Below, piece by piece: positions 16,514 through 25,908 of a stretch of DNA of 64,000 nucleotides. The stretch is taken from assembly GCA_029560585.1 (NCBI GenBank), contig JAKQKQ010000261.1:62001-126000 (forward strand), read 5' to 3'. Under the pieces are notes generated by a model. The model was given only the letters and a program-made list of their open reading frames with translations. It was not told the DNA's origin and did no database searches. Source of the DNA: Verrucomicrobiota bacterium. Lineage in GTDB: Bacteria > Verrucomicrobiota > Verrucomicrobiia > JADLBR01. The translations under genes and the position numbers were made by a program. Positions within the stretch are counted from its first letter, which is position 1, and every line of letters starts with the position of its first letter.

Positions 16514-18916
16514 GTGAGGGCGCGCCAGTTCCTCAAGATTCTGCCGATTGCGGCCGGCGTGATGCTTGGGACCCGCGCGACCGTCCTTGCGTCGAGCGGC
16601 GAATTTTTTGTGCTCTGGGGGGACGAGGGAAAGTGGGAAGGCCGGTTCGAAGTGAGGGAGGGCCGATTTGAATCGGTCGAACCATACAGCTTTGAAGCGC
16701 CCTATGGCGACCGCTTTGGCCCGTCGGATGAGCGCCATGTCGAGTGGTCTTCGGGCACCGGGGGGCAGTTGGACGGGATTCGTTTTCGGGCGACCGTCAC
16801 GGATCGGACAGTTTTCGTTTTTAAGGCGGGGAGGTTCTCCCGGGAGTGGAGGCCGTCGGATTTCCCCGTGGGGAGCGACGCCGTCGTCTTTCTGGGGGGC
16901 GAGCACGAATTTGCCGTGCTTGGGCGCGGCAATCCGGAGCGAGGACCGCTGCTGCCGCGTCAGTTGCCGCTGCCAGAACTCTATCGGGCGCCGAAGCCGC
17001 CAGCGGATGCGATTTTTTTGCCCGGTGACTGGTCGAAGTCGGACGGCGCTGCGGTGGTGCGGCTTTCTGAGGCGCCGCCCGGGGATGTTGCGGTTCGGCG
17101 CGTGGCCAACGGTGCGAGCCGACTGTATCTTGAGATTTGGTCGAAGGCGGGACCGATGAAGGGTCGGGCGACCGTGGAATTCGGGGGTCAGGCCGTGGCC
17201 ACGTGCGGGGTCAATGGATCCCTGTGGCTGGCGCTGCGACCGAGGATCGGCGTTCTGAAGCTCTCCATCTGCTACCCTGTCCCGGGGGGCGCGGCGGTGT
17301 CGCGCGACTTAGGAGTTCCCGCATCGCTTGTCGAGACTCGGGGGAGAGACCTGTTGTTTAACGGCGAGCCATTTCTCATCAAGGGTTCATTGCCCCGGGG
17401 CCTAAACGACGCGGATGCCGCATACCTGAAATCGCTCGGTGCGAACACGATCCGGATTCGGGCGGGGGATCTCGATTGGCTGGGAAGATACGGATTCATG
17501 GGAATCGTCATGGTCGGGGAGTGGCCCGCGCAGTTCATCGTGAAAGCGAAGACGGACCAGGAATTCTTGGATATCCTCAACAGGGGTTTGGAGGGGCATG
17601 CGGCACGCGTTGCGAAAACGGTGTCCGAGCCGCGCGCCCTGATCCTCCAGCACGCCAACGAGCTGACGTTTGGTGTCGATCCGTGGGAAAGGATGACGGG
17701 GCGCAACACTCGCGAGCGCCTGGATTATACGCTCGCGACCTGTTTCAACATTGCCGAGCCCCTCGAGCCCATGCTGCCGCAGGGTTATTCCAACTGTGCC
17801 CTGACCTATCGGACGCCAGATTTTCTGGATGCATACTTGCACAACACGTATCTGGATAGGGACCGAGGATGGCCGCCGCTGGCCGAGTTCATGCGATTCC
17901 AGGGGTGCGATCGGCGGCCTTTCATCAGCACCGAGTTTGGCGCGAACGTCTACATGCCGCAGGCGCACCTCGCCGGCAAGAACACGCCCGTGTTGGAAAA
18001 GATCCACGCCTGGAACTATCCCCATCGATGGAAGGGTTATCTCGGCGCGGGCGCGTGCGGCGGCACCTGCTATTGTCTCTACGATTACGATTACGAGAAA
18101 TTCGAGCGGATGCTCCGGGAGACCCCCGAGAAGCTTCAGGATGCCTGGGACAAGGGGTTCACGAACTTTGGCATCATGACATTCGATCGAAGGCCGAAGC
18201 TCGCGTGCTGGGAATTGGGAAGGCTCTGGCGCGACTTCGAGGTCGCGTCGGCCGCCGGTGGGAAATTGCTCGCCCGCTACGTCCGCGATTACTGGGCACG
18301 GGATTGCCGCCTCACCATTCGGGGCAAAGGGGGCGAGGAGGAACTCCCGCAGGTGGATTTCGGACCCATGGCCGAAAGGCTGGTCGATACGAAATACGAC
18401 TCGAGCGAATTCCGCTGGAGGATGGACTACACGACACACGGCGGGCTGCCGATGGTCGCATGTGGCGCGTGGCCTCCGGCGCTGGAGGCTGAGGATTTTC
18501 TCAAACGGCTGGAGCCGCGCGAGGGCTATCTGTTCCTCCGGGAGCTGTTCGATGCCGAGGTCGTCGGGGCGGACGGACGGACGGGGGCCACGACCTTGAA
18601 GGATCTGGAGCGGGATGATGGAATCGTGACGGTGGTATTTCGGAAGCCGAACGGTGTCGCCTATGTCACGGCCCTGGCTCATCGGGGGAAGGGGCCGTAC
18701 GCCGAGGGCGTGAGCATCGAGCTGGCGTTTCGCGGGCGCGCCGAGATGGTGGATGAAATGACCGGCAAGCCAACCGGGGAACCGCTGGAGACAGAGACCG
18801 TGGCGACCGGGATGCGCCTAAAGAACCTCAGGGTCCCGTTGGTTTCGCCCACGTATACCCAGCGCTCGAAGAGCCCCGTCCGCATGCCTGTGGTGAGGAT
18901 CGAGCCGGGCGGCTGA
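16514..18916 (+). CDS. Secreted clan GH-A glycoside hydrolase (GH2/GH5-like)
   Basis: About 800 residues from the GTG at 16514, chosen because it begins a typical signal peptide (RARQFLKILPIAAGVMLGTRA). The frame is open back to 16415, with an ATG at 16454. Residues ~30-275 are beta-rich and not assigned. A TIM barrel starts at GRDLLFNGEPFLIKGSLPRG, which is the GH2-type entry. The acid/base candidate is Glu ~383 in HANELTFG and the nucleophile candidate Glu ~474 in ISTEFGANV, the right strands for clan A. The C-terminal ~150 residues are again beta-rich. It is followed by a hairpin and then a sulfatase operon. The sugar linkage cut is not known. Confidence 0.75.
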   Translation: MRARQFLKILPIAAGVMLGTRATVLASSGEFFVLWGDEGKWEGRFEVREGRFESVEPYSFEAPYGDRFGPSDERHVEWSSGTGGQLDGIRFRATVTDRTVFVFKAGRFSREWRPSDFPVGSDAVVFLGGEHEFAVLGRGNPERGPLLPRQLPLPELYRAPKPPADAIFLPGDWSKSDGAAVVRLSEAPPGDVAVRRVANGASRLYLEIWSKAGPMKGRATVEFGGQAVATCGVNGSLWLALRPRIGVLKLSICYPVPGGAAVSRDLGVPASLVETRGRDLLFNGEPFLIKGSLPRGLNDADAAYLKSLGANTIRIRAGDLDWLGRYGFMGIVMVGEWPAQFIVKAKTDQEFLDILNRGLEGHAARVAKTVSEPRALILQHANELTFGVDPWERMTGRNTRERLDYTLATCFNIAEPLEPMLPQGYSNCALTYRTPDFLDAYLHNTYLDRDRGWPPLAEFMRFQGCDRRPFISTEFGANVYMPQAHLAGKNTPVLEKIHAWNYPHRWKGYLGAGACGGTCYCLYDYDYEKFERMLRETPEKLQDAWDKGFTNFGIMTFDRRPKLACWELGRLWRDFEVASAAGGKLLARYVRDYWARDCRLTIRGKGGEEELPQVDFGPMAERLVDTKYDSSEFRWRMDYTTHGGLPMVACGAWPPALEAEDFLKRLEPREGYLFLRELFDAEVVGADGRTGATTLKDLERDDGIVTVVFRKPNGVAYVTALAHRGKGPYAEGVSIELAFRGRAEMVDEMTGKPTGEPLETETVATGMRLKNLRVPLVSPTYTQRSKSPVRMPVVRIEPGG

Positions 18917-18932
18917 CCCGGGGCTTCAACTC

Positions 18933-18972
18933 AGCCTGCATGTTTCACGCGCCCGCGTGAAACATGCAGGCT
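18933..18972. repeat. Perfect 19-bp hairpin of the TTTCAC/GTGAAA family
   Basis: The stem AGCCTGCATGTTTCACGCG (18933-18951) and its exact complement (18954-18972) enclose a 2-base loop, CC. No T-tract follows, so it is not a standard rho-independent terminator. An almost identical hairpin is at 50333-50372 and a relative at 50147-50190, which makes a dispersed REP-type element likely. It sits 17 bp after the glycosidase stop. Confidence 0.85.
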
Positions 18973-19115
18973 CAATGGTCGGGGCGTGACCGCGTCCGGC
19001 GGGACATGGGGCCCGGTTGGCCAAAGGCATTTGCGTTTTTGGTGGTGCCAACTTTTTCGTTCCCACTGGCGATCGGTCGGGATAAGAGGAATCCGGATTC
19101 GCTAGGAGGTAGACG

Positions 19116-20627
19116 ATGCCAATGCGTCACTGTGCCATATTCGCCATCCTTTCCTGTGGGGCTTTTGCGGAAGCCGCGCCCACGAAGCCGAACATCATCT
19201 TTGTCCTCGCCGATGACATAGGCTACGGGGACTTCGGGTGCTATGGCGCGACGCGGATCAGGACTCCGAACCTCGATCGCCTCGCCAGCGAGGGGGTTCG
19301 GTTCACCGATGCGCACGCGGCCTCGGCGACATGCACGCCGACCCGGTACGCGTTGCTCGCCGGAGAGTATCCCTGGCGAAGGAAAGGCACGGGCATCCTG
19401 CCGGGCGATGCGGCGCTCATCATCGAACCGGGGCGCCTGACGTTGCCGTCGATGCTGAAGGCCGCGGGCTACACGACGGGAGTTGTGGGGAAATGGCATC
19501 TCGGCCTTGGCGCTGGCGCCGTGGATTGGAATGGTGACATCAAGCCGGGCCCCCTCGAGATCGGCTTCGATTACGCCTTCCTGATACCTGCGACCGGCGA
19601 TCGGGTGCCCTGCGTCTATGTGGAAAACCACCGCGTGGTGGGTCTCGATCCGGCCGACCCCATCCAGATCAGCTACGGGAAACCCGTGGGCGACGAGCCC
19701 ACGGGCAAAGCGCATCCGGAGCTGCTGAAAGTGAAACCCAGCCATGGGCACGATCAGACCATCATCAATGGCATCAGCCGGATTGGTTATATGTCGGGAG
19801 GCAAGGCGGCCCGATGGGTGGACGAGGATATCGCGGGCACCATAACGGGCAAGGCCGTCGGCTTTATCGAACGCGCGAATGGGCGGCCGTTCTTCCTCTA
19901 CTTTCCGACGCACGATGTGCACGTGCCGCGCGCCCCCAACGCGCGTTTCGTCGGAACCAGCGGTTGCGGCATCCGCGGGGATGCGGTCCAGGAGTTTGAC
20001 TGGAGCGTCGGGCAATTGATGGGGACGGTCGAGCGGCTCGGGATAGCGAAGGACACCCTTTTCATTGTCACCAGCGACAATGGCCCTGTCGTGGACGACG
20101 GTTATGCCGACGGGGCGGTGGAGAACCTTCACGGCCATACGCCCGCGGGGCCGTGGCGCGGCGGCAAGTACAGCCACTTTGAGGGGGGCACGCGCATGCC
20201 TTTCATCGCCCGCTGGCCCTCCCGAATAAGGCCCGGCGTGTCCGATGCCCTCGTCTGCCAGATCGACATGCTGGCATCGTTCGCCAGTCTCACGGGCCAG
20301 GCCCTGCCAGCCGACGCCGCACCAGACAGCTTCGACGTCCTGCCCGCGCTCTTGGGCGAATCGAAGGCCGGCCGCGATCATCTCGTCGAGCACGCCAAGG
20401 ACACGGCCCTCAGGAAGGGCCCGTGGAAATTCATACCACCCAACAAAGGTCCGAAGATACTCAGGTACACAAACATCGAATCGGGCGCGGACGACGGCCC
20501 GCAGCTCTACAACCTGGCCGAAGATGTTGGCGAGAGGCGCAACCTCGCGTCGGATCGGCCAGAACTCGTGTCCGAACTGGGCGGGCTTTTGCGGCGGTTG
20601 CACGAACGAGGAAGGAGTCGGCCCTGA
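19116..20627 (+). CDS. Secreted sulfatase (S1 family)
   Basis: 503 residues with a signal peptide (MPMRHCAIFAILSCGAFAEA). KPNIIFVLADDIGYGDFG opens the fold and CTPTR is the formylglycine motif (Cys 73), followed by YALLAGEYPWRRKGTGIL. Then come GVVGKWHLGLG and IVTSDNGPVVDDGY. The YPWRR and DWNGDIKPGPLEIGFDYAF blocks recur nearly unchanged in the sulfatase half of the fusion at 25909, so the two are close paralogues. AGGAGGT sits ahead of ATG 19116. The stop overlaps the start of the GH106-like gene as TGATG, which argues that desulfation and rhamnose removal are made together. Confidence 0.92.
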   Translation: MPMRHCAIFAILSCGAFAEAAPTKPNIIFVLADDIGYGDFGCYGATRIRTPNLDRLASEGVRFTDAHAASATCTPTRYALLAGEYPWRRKGTGILPGDAALIIEPGRLTLPSMLKAAGYTTGVVGKWHLGLGAGAVDWNGDIKPGPLEIGFDYAFLIPATGDRVPCVYVENHRVVGLDPADPIQISYGKPVGDEPTGKAHPELLKVKPSHGHDQTIINGISRIGYMSGGKAARWVDEDIAGTITGKAVGFIERANGRPFFLYFPTHDVHVPRAPNARFVGTSGCGIRGDAVQEFDWSVGQLMGTVERLGIAKDTLFIVTSDNGPVVDDGYADGAVENLHGHTPAGPWRGGKYSHFEGGTRMPFIARWPSRIRPGVSDALVCQIDMLASFASLTGQALPADAAPDSFDVLPALLGESKAGRDHLVEHAKDTALRKGPWKFIPPNKGPKILRYTNIESGADDGPQLYNLAEDVGERRNLASDRPELVSELGGLLRRLHERGRSRP

Positions 20628-23434
20628 TGGCATCGCGCGTCGGGCTCTGGTTCATCGCGATGGGATTGTCCTCGGCCGTCTGTTTTTCGGCGGATAGCCG
20701 ATTGGAATGGCCGGAGATCACGCGCGAACAGCGGCCCTGGGCGTACAACTGGTGGTTGGGCGGCGCCGTCGATCGCGACAATCTCTCGCGCGAACTCCAG
20801 CGTTACAGTGAGGCGGGCCTTGGAGGGATCCACGTCATCCCAATCTATGGTGCGAAGGGTGCCGAGACTCGCTATCTGCCGTATCTGAGTGAGGCGTGGG
20901 TGGAGATGCTGCGTTTCGCGGTGGAGGAGGGCGGGCGCCTCGGTCTGGGCGTCGACATGACCACGGGCAGCGGCTGGTGTTTCGGCGGTCCGGACATCAC
21001 GCCCGACCTGGGGAACATGGGCGCCGGCGTTATCAGGACAAACATTCCGCCCGGTGGCGTCTACAGCGGGCGCCCGGATTCGCTTGCCGCCGCCGTGGCT
21101 GTCGCGACCAACGGCCGGACCGCAGATCTCATGCGATCCACAAACAGCGCCGGGGCCATCGAGTTTCGTGCGGACGGCGGGCCGTGGGACGTGTATGCGC
21201 TCTTGGTCAAACCGACGGGGCGAAAGGTGAAGCGCGCCGCGCCGGGCGGGGAGGGGCTGATGATCAACCCGTTTTCGCCGGCGTCGATGCGCGCCTACCT
21301 GAAGGGATTCGATCGGCGCATGCCAGCGGATTCCGCCCCGAGGATCCGGGCGATGTACCACGACTCGTACGAGTATTACCATGGGGCCAAAGAATTCGAC
21401 GCGGGTTGGTCGCCCGAGTTTTTGGGCGCTTTCGCGAGCCGTCGCGGCTATCGGTTTCAGGATCACCTGCGCGAGCTTGGGGGAGGAGGGGACGCCGAGG
21501 TCGCCAATCGTATCCTTGCGGATTACCGCGAGACGCTTTCGGATCTGATGATCGAGGACGTGTTTCCCCAATGGACGCGATGGTGCCAGCGACGGGGCAT
21601 CCTCACGCGCGACCAGGCCCATGGGTCTCCGGCCAACCTCCTTGATCTGTACGCTCTCGCCGATATCCCCGAGACCGAGATGTTCGGCCGTGGCGACCGC
21701 GATCCACTGGCGTCGGGATTCGACGCGCGCTTTGGCGAGGGGGACCGCGAGCCGCTGGTCTCCAAGTTCGCGTCGTCGGCGGCACACGTCGCGGGTCATC
21801 GGCTGGTGGCCGCCGAGACGGGCACGTGGTTGGCGGAGCATTTCTGCGAAGCGCTAGAGGAGATGAAATGCCTCGTGGATCTGCTCTTCGTCTCGGGCGT
21901 CAATCACGTGGTGTACCACGGCTGCTGCTATTCGCCCGATGACGCCGCTTGGCCCGGCTGGCTTTTCTATGCCGCGACACAGATGAACCCCAGGAATACG
22001 ATATGGAGGGACGCGTCGGCGCTCAACGCGTACATCGCCCGATGCGAGTCCATTCTGCAATCGGGCGAGCCTGACAACGATGTTCTGCTGTACTGGCCGA
22101 TCCACGATCTGTGGCATCAGGCAGCCGAAAAGCCGGGCGTGCTGGATACCATCGAATGCGGTGTCCACACACGGGAATGGTTGACCGGCCAAGCGATCGG
22201 GGTTGCGGCGAGGCGAATGTGGGAACGCGGCTGGAGCTTTGACTACGTTTCCGACCGACAGCTCGCATCGGCGCAGGCAAGGGATGGCGGCATCGCGGTG
22301 GCCGGGGGCGCATACGGGGCCGTTGTCGTGCCTCCCACCACACACATGCCCATCGGGACATTGAGCCGCCTGATCGAACTCGCGCGCGGCGGGGCCACCA
22401 TCATATTCGAGGAGAGGTTGCCGATGGATGTGCCGGGCTTCGCGGATCTGGAGCGCCGCCGCGGCGAACTCGGGCGGCTGCTGGGCGAGTTGCACATCCC
22501 GAGCGGGGGAGGAACATCAGTGCGGTCGGCATCGGTCGGAAAAGGCAGGGTGCTGGTGGGTGAACTGGAGGGCGCGCTGGGCGCAGCAGGCATTGGGCGG
22601 GAGACGCTGGCGGACCCGCCGGGAGTCCGGTTCATCCGCCGGAGGCATGCGGGGGGCCGGCACTACTTCATCGCAAATCAGGGCACCGTCACCCTCGACA
22701 CGTGGTTTGCGCCCGCGAGGCCATCGGCAGCGGCCGGGTTGCTGGATCCGATGACTGGACGGGTGGATGGCGCAGCGATGTGCCATCGGGAGCGGGGGAA
22801 TGCCTTTCGGGTCCGCCTTGATCCCGGCCACTCGATCATCGTGCGCACGTTCGAAGGTGCCGGCGCAACCGTGTCGGCTCCGGTGCGCGAGTGGTTCGTC
22901 CCCGGCTTCGAGGGGGACGCCCTGCCTGGACCGTGGCGCGTGGAATTCATTTCGGGTGGGCCCGTGCTCCCCGCCGCATACGAGGCCAGAGAATTGCGTT
23001 CGTGGACCGAGAATGGAGATCCGGAGACCCCCCGGATTGGCGGCACCGCCATCTATCGCACGCGATTCGATGCCTCCGGCGAGGGTCCGTGGATCCTTGA
23101 CCTCGGGAGCGTCCGCCACAGCGCGCGCATTCGCGTCAACGGCCGCGAAGCGGGCGTTTTGTTTATGGCGCCGTATCGCGTCACTCTCGATGCGTTGCGG
23201 CCCAGGGACAACCTGCTGGAGGTGGAGGTCACCAACTTGGCTGCCAATCGGATACGCGACATGGACCAGCGCAAGATCCCGTGGCGCGTGTTCCACGACG
23301 CGAATCTCGTCAGCATCCGGTACAAACCCTTTGACGCATCGGGTTGGCCGATTCGTGAATCAGGGCTCCTTGGGCCGGTGCGGCTTTCGGCTGCTGTGCC
23401 CGCGCCTTCGCCGAGCAACCCGTCGGATAAGTGA
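20627..23434 (+). CDS. Secreted GH106-like alpha-L-rhamnosidase
   Basis: 935 residues. The signal peptide is within residues 1-22. The opening REQRPWAYNWWLGGAVD, then LSRELQRYSEAGLGGIHVIP and GLGVDMTTGSGWCFGGP, is typical of the GH106 barrel. Further blocks are ARIRAMYHDSYEYY-like text and the long SSAAHVAGHRLVAAETGTW segment. The C-terminus has a galactose-binding-like jelly roll (WILDLGSVRHSARIRVNGRE, VEVTNLAANRIRDMD), also usual in this family. GH106 enzymes release alpha-L-rhamnose from glycosides and polysaccharides. The start overlaps the sulfatase stop by one base, with GAGGAAGGAG just upstream. Length and order fit the family; activity is inferred. Confidence 0.82.
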   Translation: MASRVGLWFIAMGLSSAVCFSADSRLEWPEITREQRPWAYNWWLGGAVDRDNLSRELQRYSEAGLGGIHVIPIYGAKGAETRYLPYLSEAWVEMLRFAVEEGGRLGLGVDMTTGSGWCFGGPDITPDLGNMGAGVIRTNIPPGGVYSGRPDSLAAAVAVATNGRTADLMRSTNSAGAIEFRADGGPWDVYALLVKPTGRKVKRAAPGGEGLMINPFSPASMRAYLKGFDRRMPADSAPRIRAMYHDSYEYYHGAKEFDAGWSPEFLGAFASRRGYRFQDHLRELGGGGDAEVANRILADYRETLSDLMIEDVFPQWTRWCQRRGILTRDQAHGSPANLLDLYALADIPETEMFGRGDRDPLASGFDARFGEGDREPLVSKFASSAAHVAGHRLVAAETGTWLAEHFCEALEEMKCLVDLLFVSGVNHVVYHGCCYSPDDAAWPGWLFYAATQMNPRNTIWRDASALNAYIARCESILQSGEPDNDVLLYWPIHDLWHQAAEKPGVLDTIECGVHTREWLTGQAIGVAARRMWERGWSFDYVSDRQLASAQARDGGIAVAGGAYGAVVVPPTTHMPIGTLSRLIELARGGATIIFEERLPMDVPGFADLERRRGELGRLLGELHIPSGGGTSVRSASVGKGRVLVGELEGALGAAGIGRETLADPPGVRFIRRRHAGGRHYFIANQGTVTLDTWFAPARPSAAAGLLDPMTGRVDGAAMCHRERGNAFRVRLDPGHSIIVRTFEGAGATVSAPVREWFVPGFEGDALPGPWRVEFISGGPVLPAAYEARELRSWTENGDPETPRIGGTAIYRTRFDASGEGPWILDLGSVRHSARIRVNGREAGVLFMAPYRVTLDALRPRDNLLEVEVTNLAANRIRDMDQRKIPWRVFHDANLVSIRYKPFDASGWPIRESGLLGPVRLSAAVPAPSPSNPSDK

Positions 23435-23438
23435 CGAC

Positions 23439-24791
23439 ATGACCCATGCCTGGCAGCAGGATTCCCTCCCCATGCGACATTATCCAACCTGCGAGAATGT
23501 GGGGGGGATCGCCGGTGCGATGCTGGTGTTACTGTCGTTCATGGGGATGGCCGCGGCCCAAGAGGCCTCGCGAAATGATGTGCTGGCTTGGAAGGCGGGG
23601 CGATTCTATCTGGAGGGCCAACCATTTGCGGAGATCAGTTTCAACAAGTTCGACCTGTTTTGGGCGGTGAATGATGCCCGGCTGGCGGCAGCGAAGGAGG
23701 GGACCCGCGCGGGGCTGGACAAGGCGCTGGCCGCCCAAGAGGAAGCACTGTGCGAGATTCGTGAGATCGGCTGTCGCACCATACGGATCTTTGGCAGTCC
23801 GTGGGGCACGGTCTCGGGGGTCTATGACGATCCGGCGCAACGCGCGGAGATGTTCGCGGCGATGGACGCTGTATTGGCGATGTGCGAACGCCAAGGAGTC
23901 AAGGTCATCTATAGCCTCGGGGCCGCAGGGTTTCATGATCAGCAGCCAAGAAAGAAGAAGGTTGGTGAGGTGTCGCGCGACGATGCGACCAGGCCAGAGG
24001 GACTCTACGAACTGGTGGCGGATGCCCATTCGCGCAGCCGGACGCGCCTCTGCGCCTATATCGATGAGGTCATCGCGCGTTATCGGCACAGCAGGGCCAT
24101 CGCCATGTGGGAGATAACAAACGAGCTGACAAACCAGGCCGACATCGGAAAGCGGGAGTGGGGCCAGAGCCCGACGCTCGCGCAGGTCGCCGCCTTCTCC
24201 GATCAGGTCGCGGCGCGCATCAAGGCCGGGGATCCCATGCGGCTCGTGAGCAATGGCGGATCACACCTTCGCGAGTCCGCATGGAATCTATTCCAGCGGA
24301 AGGGGTGGAGGAAAGACTCGATGGAGGAGCATGGGAACGCCTTTGGGCTCGTCTTCGCAAAGTCCGCCGTGGATGTGATCGACATCCACTATTACGCCGT
24401 GCGAACCGGTGGCTATGAGATTGTTGGAACCGCCGGAAGGACACTGCCGCTAACGCCCTCGAGATATATGGAGTTCGCGCGCGGGTTGGGCAAAGCACTT
24501 ATTTTCGGCGAATTCGCCGCCCTGCCCAGCAAGTTCGATGGGGATAAATCGCCCGAGGCGGGATGGTTTTCGGGTTACGACGACCCGGGCGCCAAAGCCT
24601 GGGTCCAGAAGGCGGTGGATTCGGTCGTTGAGGCTGGCATCCCGCTGTCGTACTACTGGGCCTATGGTTCGGATCGGCCGATGGACCAAAACCCGAATCC
24701 GACGTATCTCGACAAGAAACGCACGCCTGCCCTGATCCAGATTATCGTCGAAGCGAACCATCGACTGAAGGCCAAGCTCGGAACGATGTGA
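23439..24791 (+). CDS. Secreted GH5-like (clan GH-A) glycoside hydrolase
   Basis: 450 residues. A signal sequence covers residues ~1-41 (core IAGAMLVLLSFMGMAAA). The TIM barrel carries RTIRIFGSP, VKVIYSLGAAG, MWEITNELTNQ with acid/base candidate Glu 229, DVIDIHYYAV, and ALIFGEFAALP with nucleophile candidate Glu 358. These are in the strand positions expected of clan A (cellulase/mannanase-like). The ATG at 23439 lies 4 bp after the stop of the GH106-like gene; an alternative ATG is at 23472. The polysaccharide cut cannot be told. It is part of the same plus-strand operon. Confidence 0.82.
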   Translation: MTHAWQQDSLPMRHYPTCENVGGIAGAMLVLLSFMGMAAAQEASRNDVLAWKAGRFYLEGQPFAEISFNKFDLFWAVNDARLAAAKEGTRAGLDKALAAQEEALCEIREIGCRTIRIFGSPWGTVSGVYDDPAQRAEMFAAMDAVLAMCERQGVKVIYSLGAAGFHDQQPRKKKVGEVSRDDATRPEGLYELVADAHSRSRTRLCAYIDEVIARYRHSRAIAMWEITNELTNQADIGKREWGQSPTLAQVAAFSDQVAARIKAGDPMRLVSNGGSHLRESAWNLFQRKGWRKDSMEEHGNAFGLVFAKSAVDVIDIHYYAVRTGGYEIVGTAGRTLPLTPSRYMEFARGLGKALIFGEFAALPSKFDGDKSPEAGWFSGYDDPGAKAWVQKAVDSVVEAGIPLSYYWAYGSDRPMDQNPNPTYLDKKRTPALIQIIVEANHRLKAKLGTM

Positions 24792-24800
24792 GGTGTAAGA

Positions 24801-25880
24801 GTGACCCCGAAAGAGCGAGTGATGGCGATCTTGGGTCGCAAGCCGGTGGACCGGATCCCGGTGGACCTCTGGCATACGCCCGAGGTGGCGGCGGCGCTGC
24901 GGGCCCATTTCGGGGCGGCGGACGATTTTGCGATGTGGCGGGCGCTGGGTCTGGACAAGGTCGTCTGGGATTTCATGGACTATCGGATGCCGGAAGGGGA
25001 TCGCGCCGGGGCGCAGTCTGGCGCCGGCGCGGAGACCGCGGGTGGGCGCACGATGTGGGGCGTGCCGCTCAAGGGAGTACAGAGCGGCCAGGCGCACTAC
25101 ATGGAGTTCGGGGCGGCACCGCTGGTGGGATACGACACAGCGGCGAGTTTGGACGACTACCCCTGGTGGCCGGAGATCGAGCGATTTGATTATGGCGCGG
25201 CTGCGGCGCTGGCGGCGCGGGCGTCGGGCGAGTTTGCCGCCATAGGGCCGTGGGTGTCGTTTTTCGAGATCTACTGCCAGCTGCGGGGCCTGGACACCGC
25301 GCTGATGGATCTGATCGAGGATCCGGACTACGTCGACGCGGTGCTGGATCGCATCGAGCACATCCAGACCGAGATGATGCGTCGCTTCTTCGCGCGCTCC
25401 GCGAAACACCTGGACCTCGTGTTCGTGAGCGACGATATCGCGGGGCAACAGAACCTGCTGATCTCGCCCGCGATGTGGCACCGGCATCTGGAACCGAGGA
25501 TGCGGCGCTGGTGCGAGCTGATCCACGGGCACGGCCTGCGCGTGTTCTATCACACGGACGGCGCGGCGCGGCCCCTCATAGGACCGTTGATCAACTGCGG
25601 CATCGACGTCCTCAATCCTATCCAGCACGTTTGTCCGGGCATGGATACCGCTGATCTTAAGCGCGAATTCGGCGACCGCGTCATCTTCCACGGGGGCATT
25701 GACAACCAGTTCGCGCTGCCGCGCGGGACGGTTGACGACGTGCGCCGCGAGACGCGCCGATGCCTGGAGACCCTGGGCGCTGGGCGCGGGGGCTACATCT
25801 GCTGCTCGTGCCACAACGCGCAGGCCGGTACTCCCGTGGAGAACATCCTGGCGATGGTGGAGACGGTGAAGGCGTGGTGA
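24801..25880 (+). CDS. Uroporphyrinogen-decarboxylase (URO-D) family protein, putative methyltransferase
   Basis: 359 residues, no signal peptide, so cytoplasmic. It has the URO-D barrel: TPKERVMAILGRKPVDRIPV at the N-terminus (the conserved 'R-P-x-D-R-x-P' start), FVSDDIAGQQNLLISPAMW, FYHTDGAARPLI, IDVLNPIQHVCPGMD, FHGGIDNQFALP and GGYICCSCHN. True HemE proteins carry other substrate-binding residues and sit in heme loci. Proteins of this type are more often corrinoid-linked methyltransferases (MtaA/MtbA-like), and the late Cys-Cys-Ser-Cys-His could bind zinc. It lies 9 bp after a glycosidase and before the fusion gene, suggesting methyl-group handling on sugars; that is inference. Start is GTG. 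Confidence 0.8.
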   Translation: MTPKERVMAILGRKPVDRIPVDLWHTPEVAAALRAHFGAADDFAMWRALGLDKVVWDFMDYRMPEGDRAGAQSGAGAETAGGRTMWGVPLKGVQSGQAHYMEFGAAPLVGYDTAASLDDYPWWPEIERFDYGAAAALAARASGEFAAIGPWVSFFEIYCQLRGLDTALMDLIEDPDYVDAVLDRIEHIQTEMMRRFFARSAKHLDLVFVSDDIAGQQNLLISPAMWHRHLEPRMRRWCELIHGHGLRVFYHTDGAARPLIGPLINCGIDVLNPIQHVCPGMDTADLKREFGDRVIFHGGIDNQFALPRGTVDDVRRETRRCLETLGAGRGGYICCSCHNAQAGTPVENILAMVETVKAW

Positions 25881-25908
25881 GAAAGTCCGCCCAAGTGGGG
25901 GTTCCGCA

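Noticed and set aside
22767-23438. In-frame extension of the GH5-like gene at 23439 back into the GH106-like gene
   Set aside because: It is an out-of-frame shadow of the GH106-like gene; the signal peptide begins after 23439.
24801-25880. Naming the URO-D-family gene hemE
   Set aside because: It lies in a sugar operon without heme genes and its late Cys-Cys-Ser-Cys-His region fits the methyltransferase branch better.
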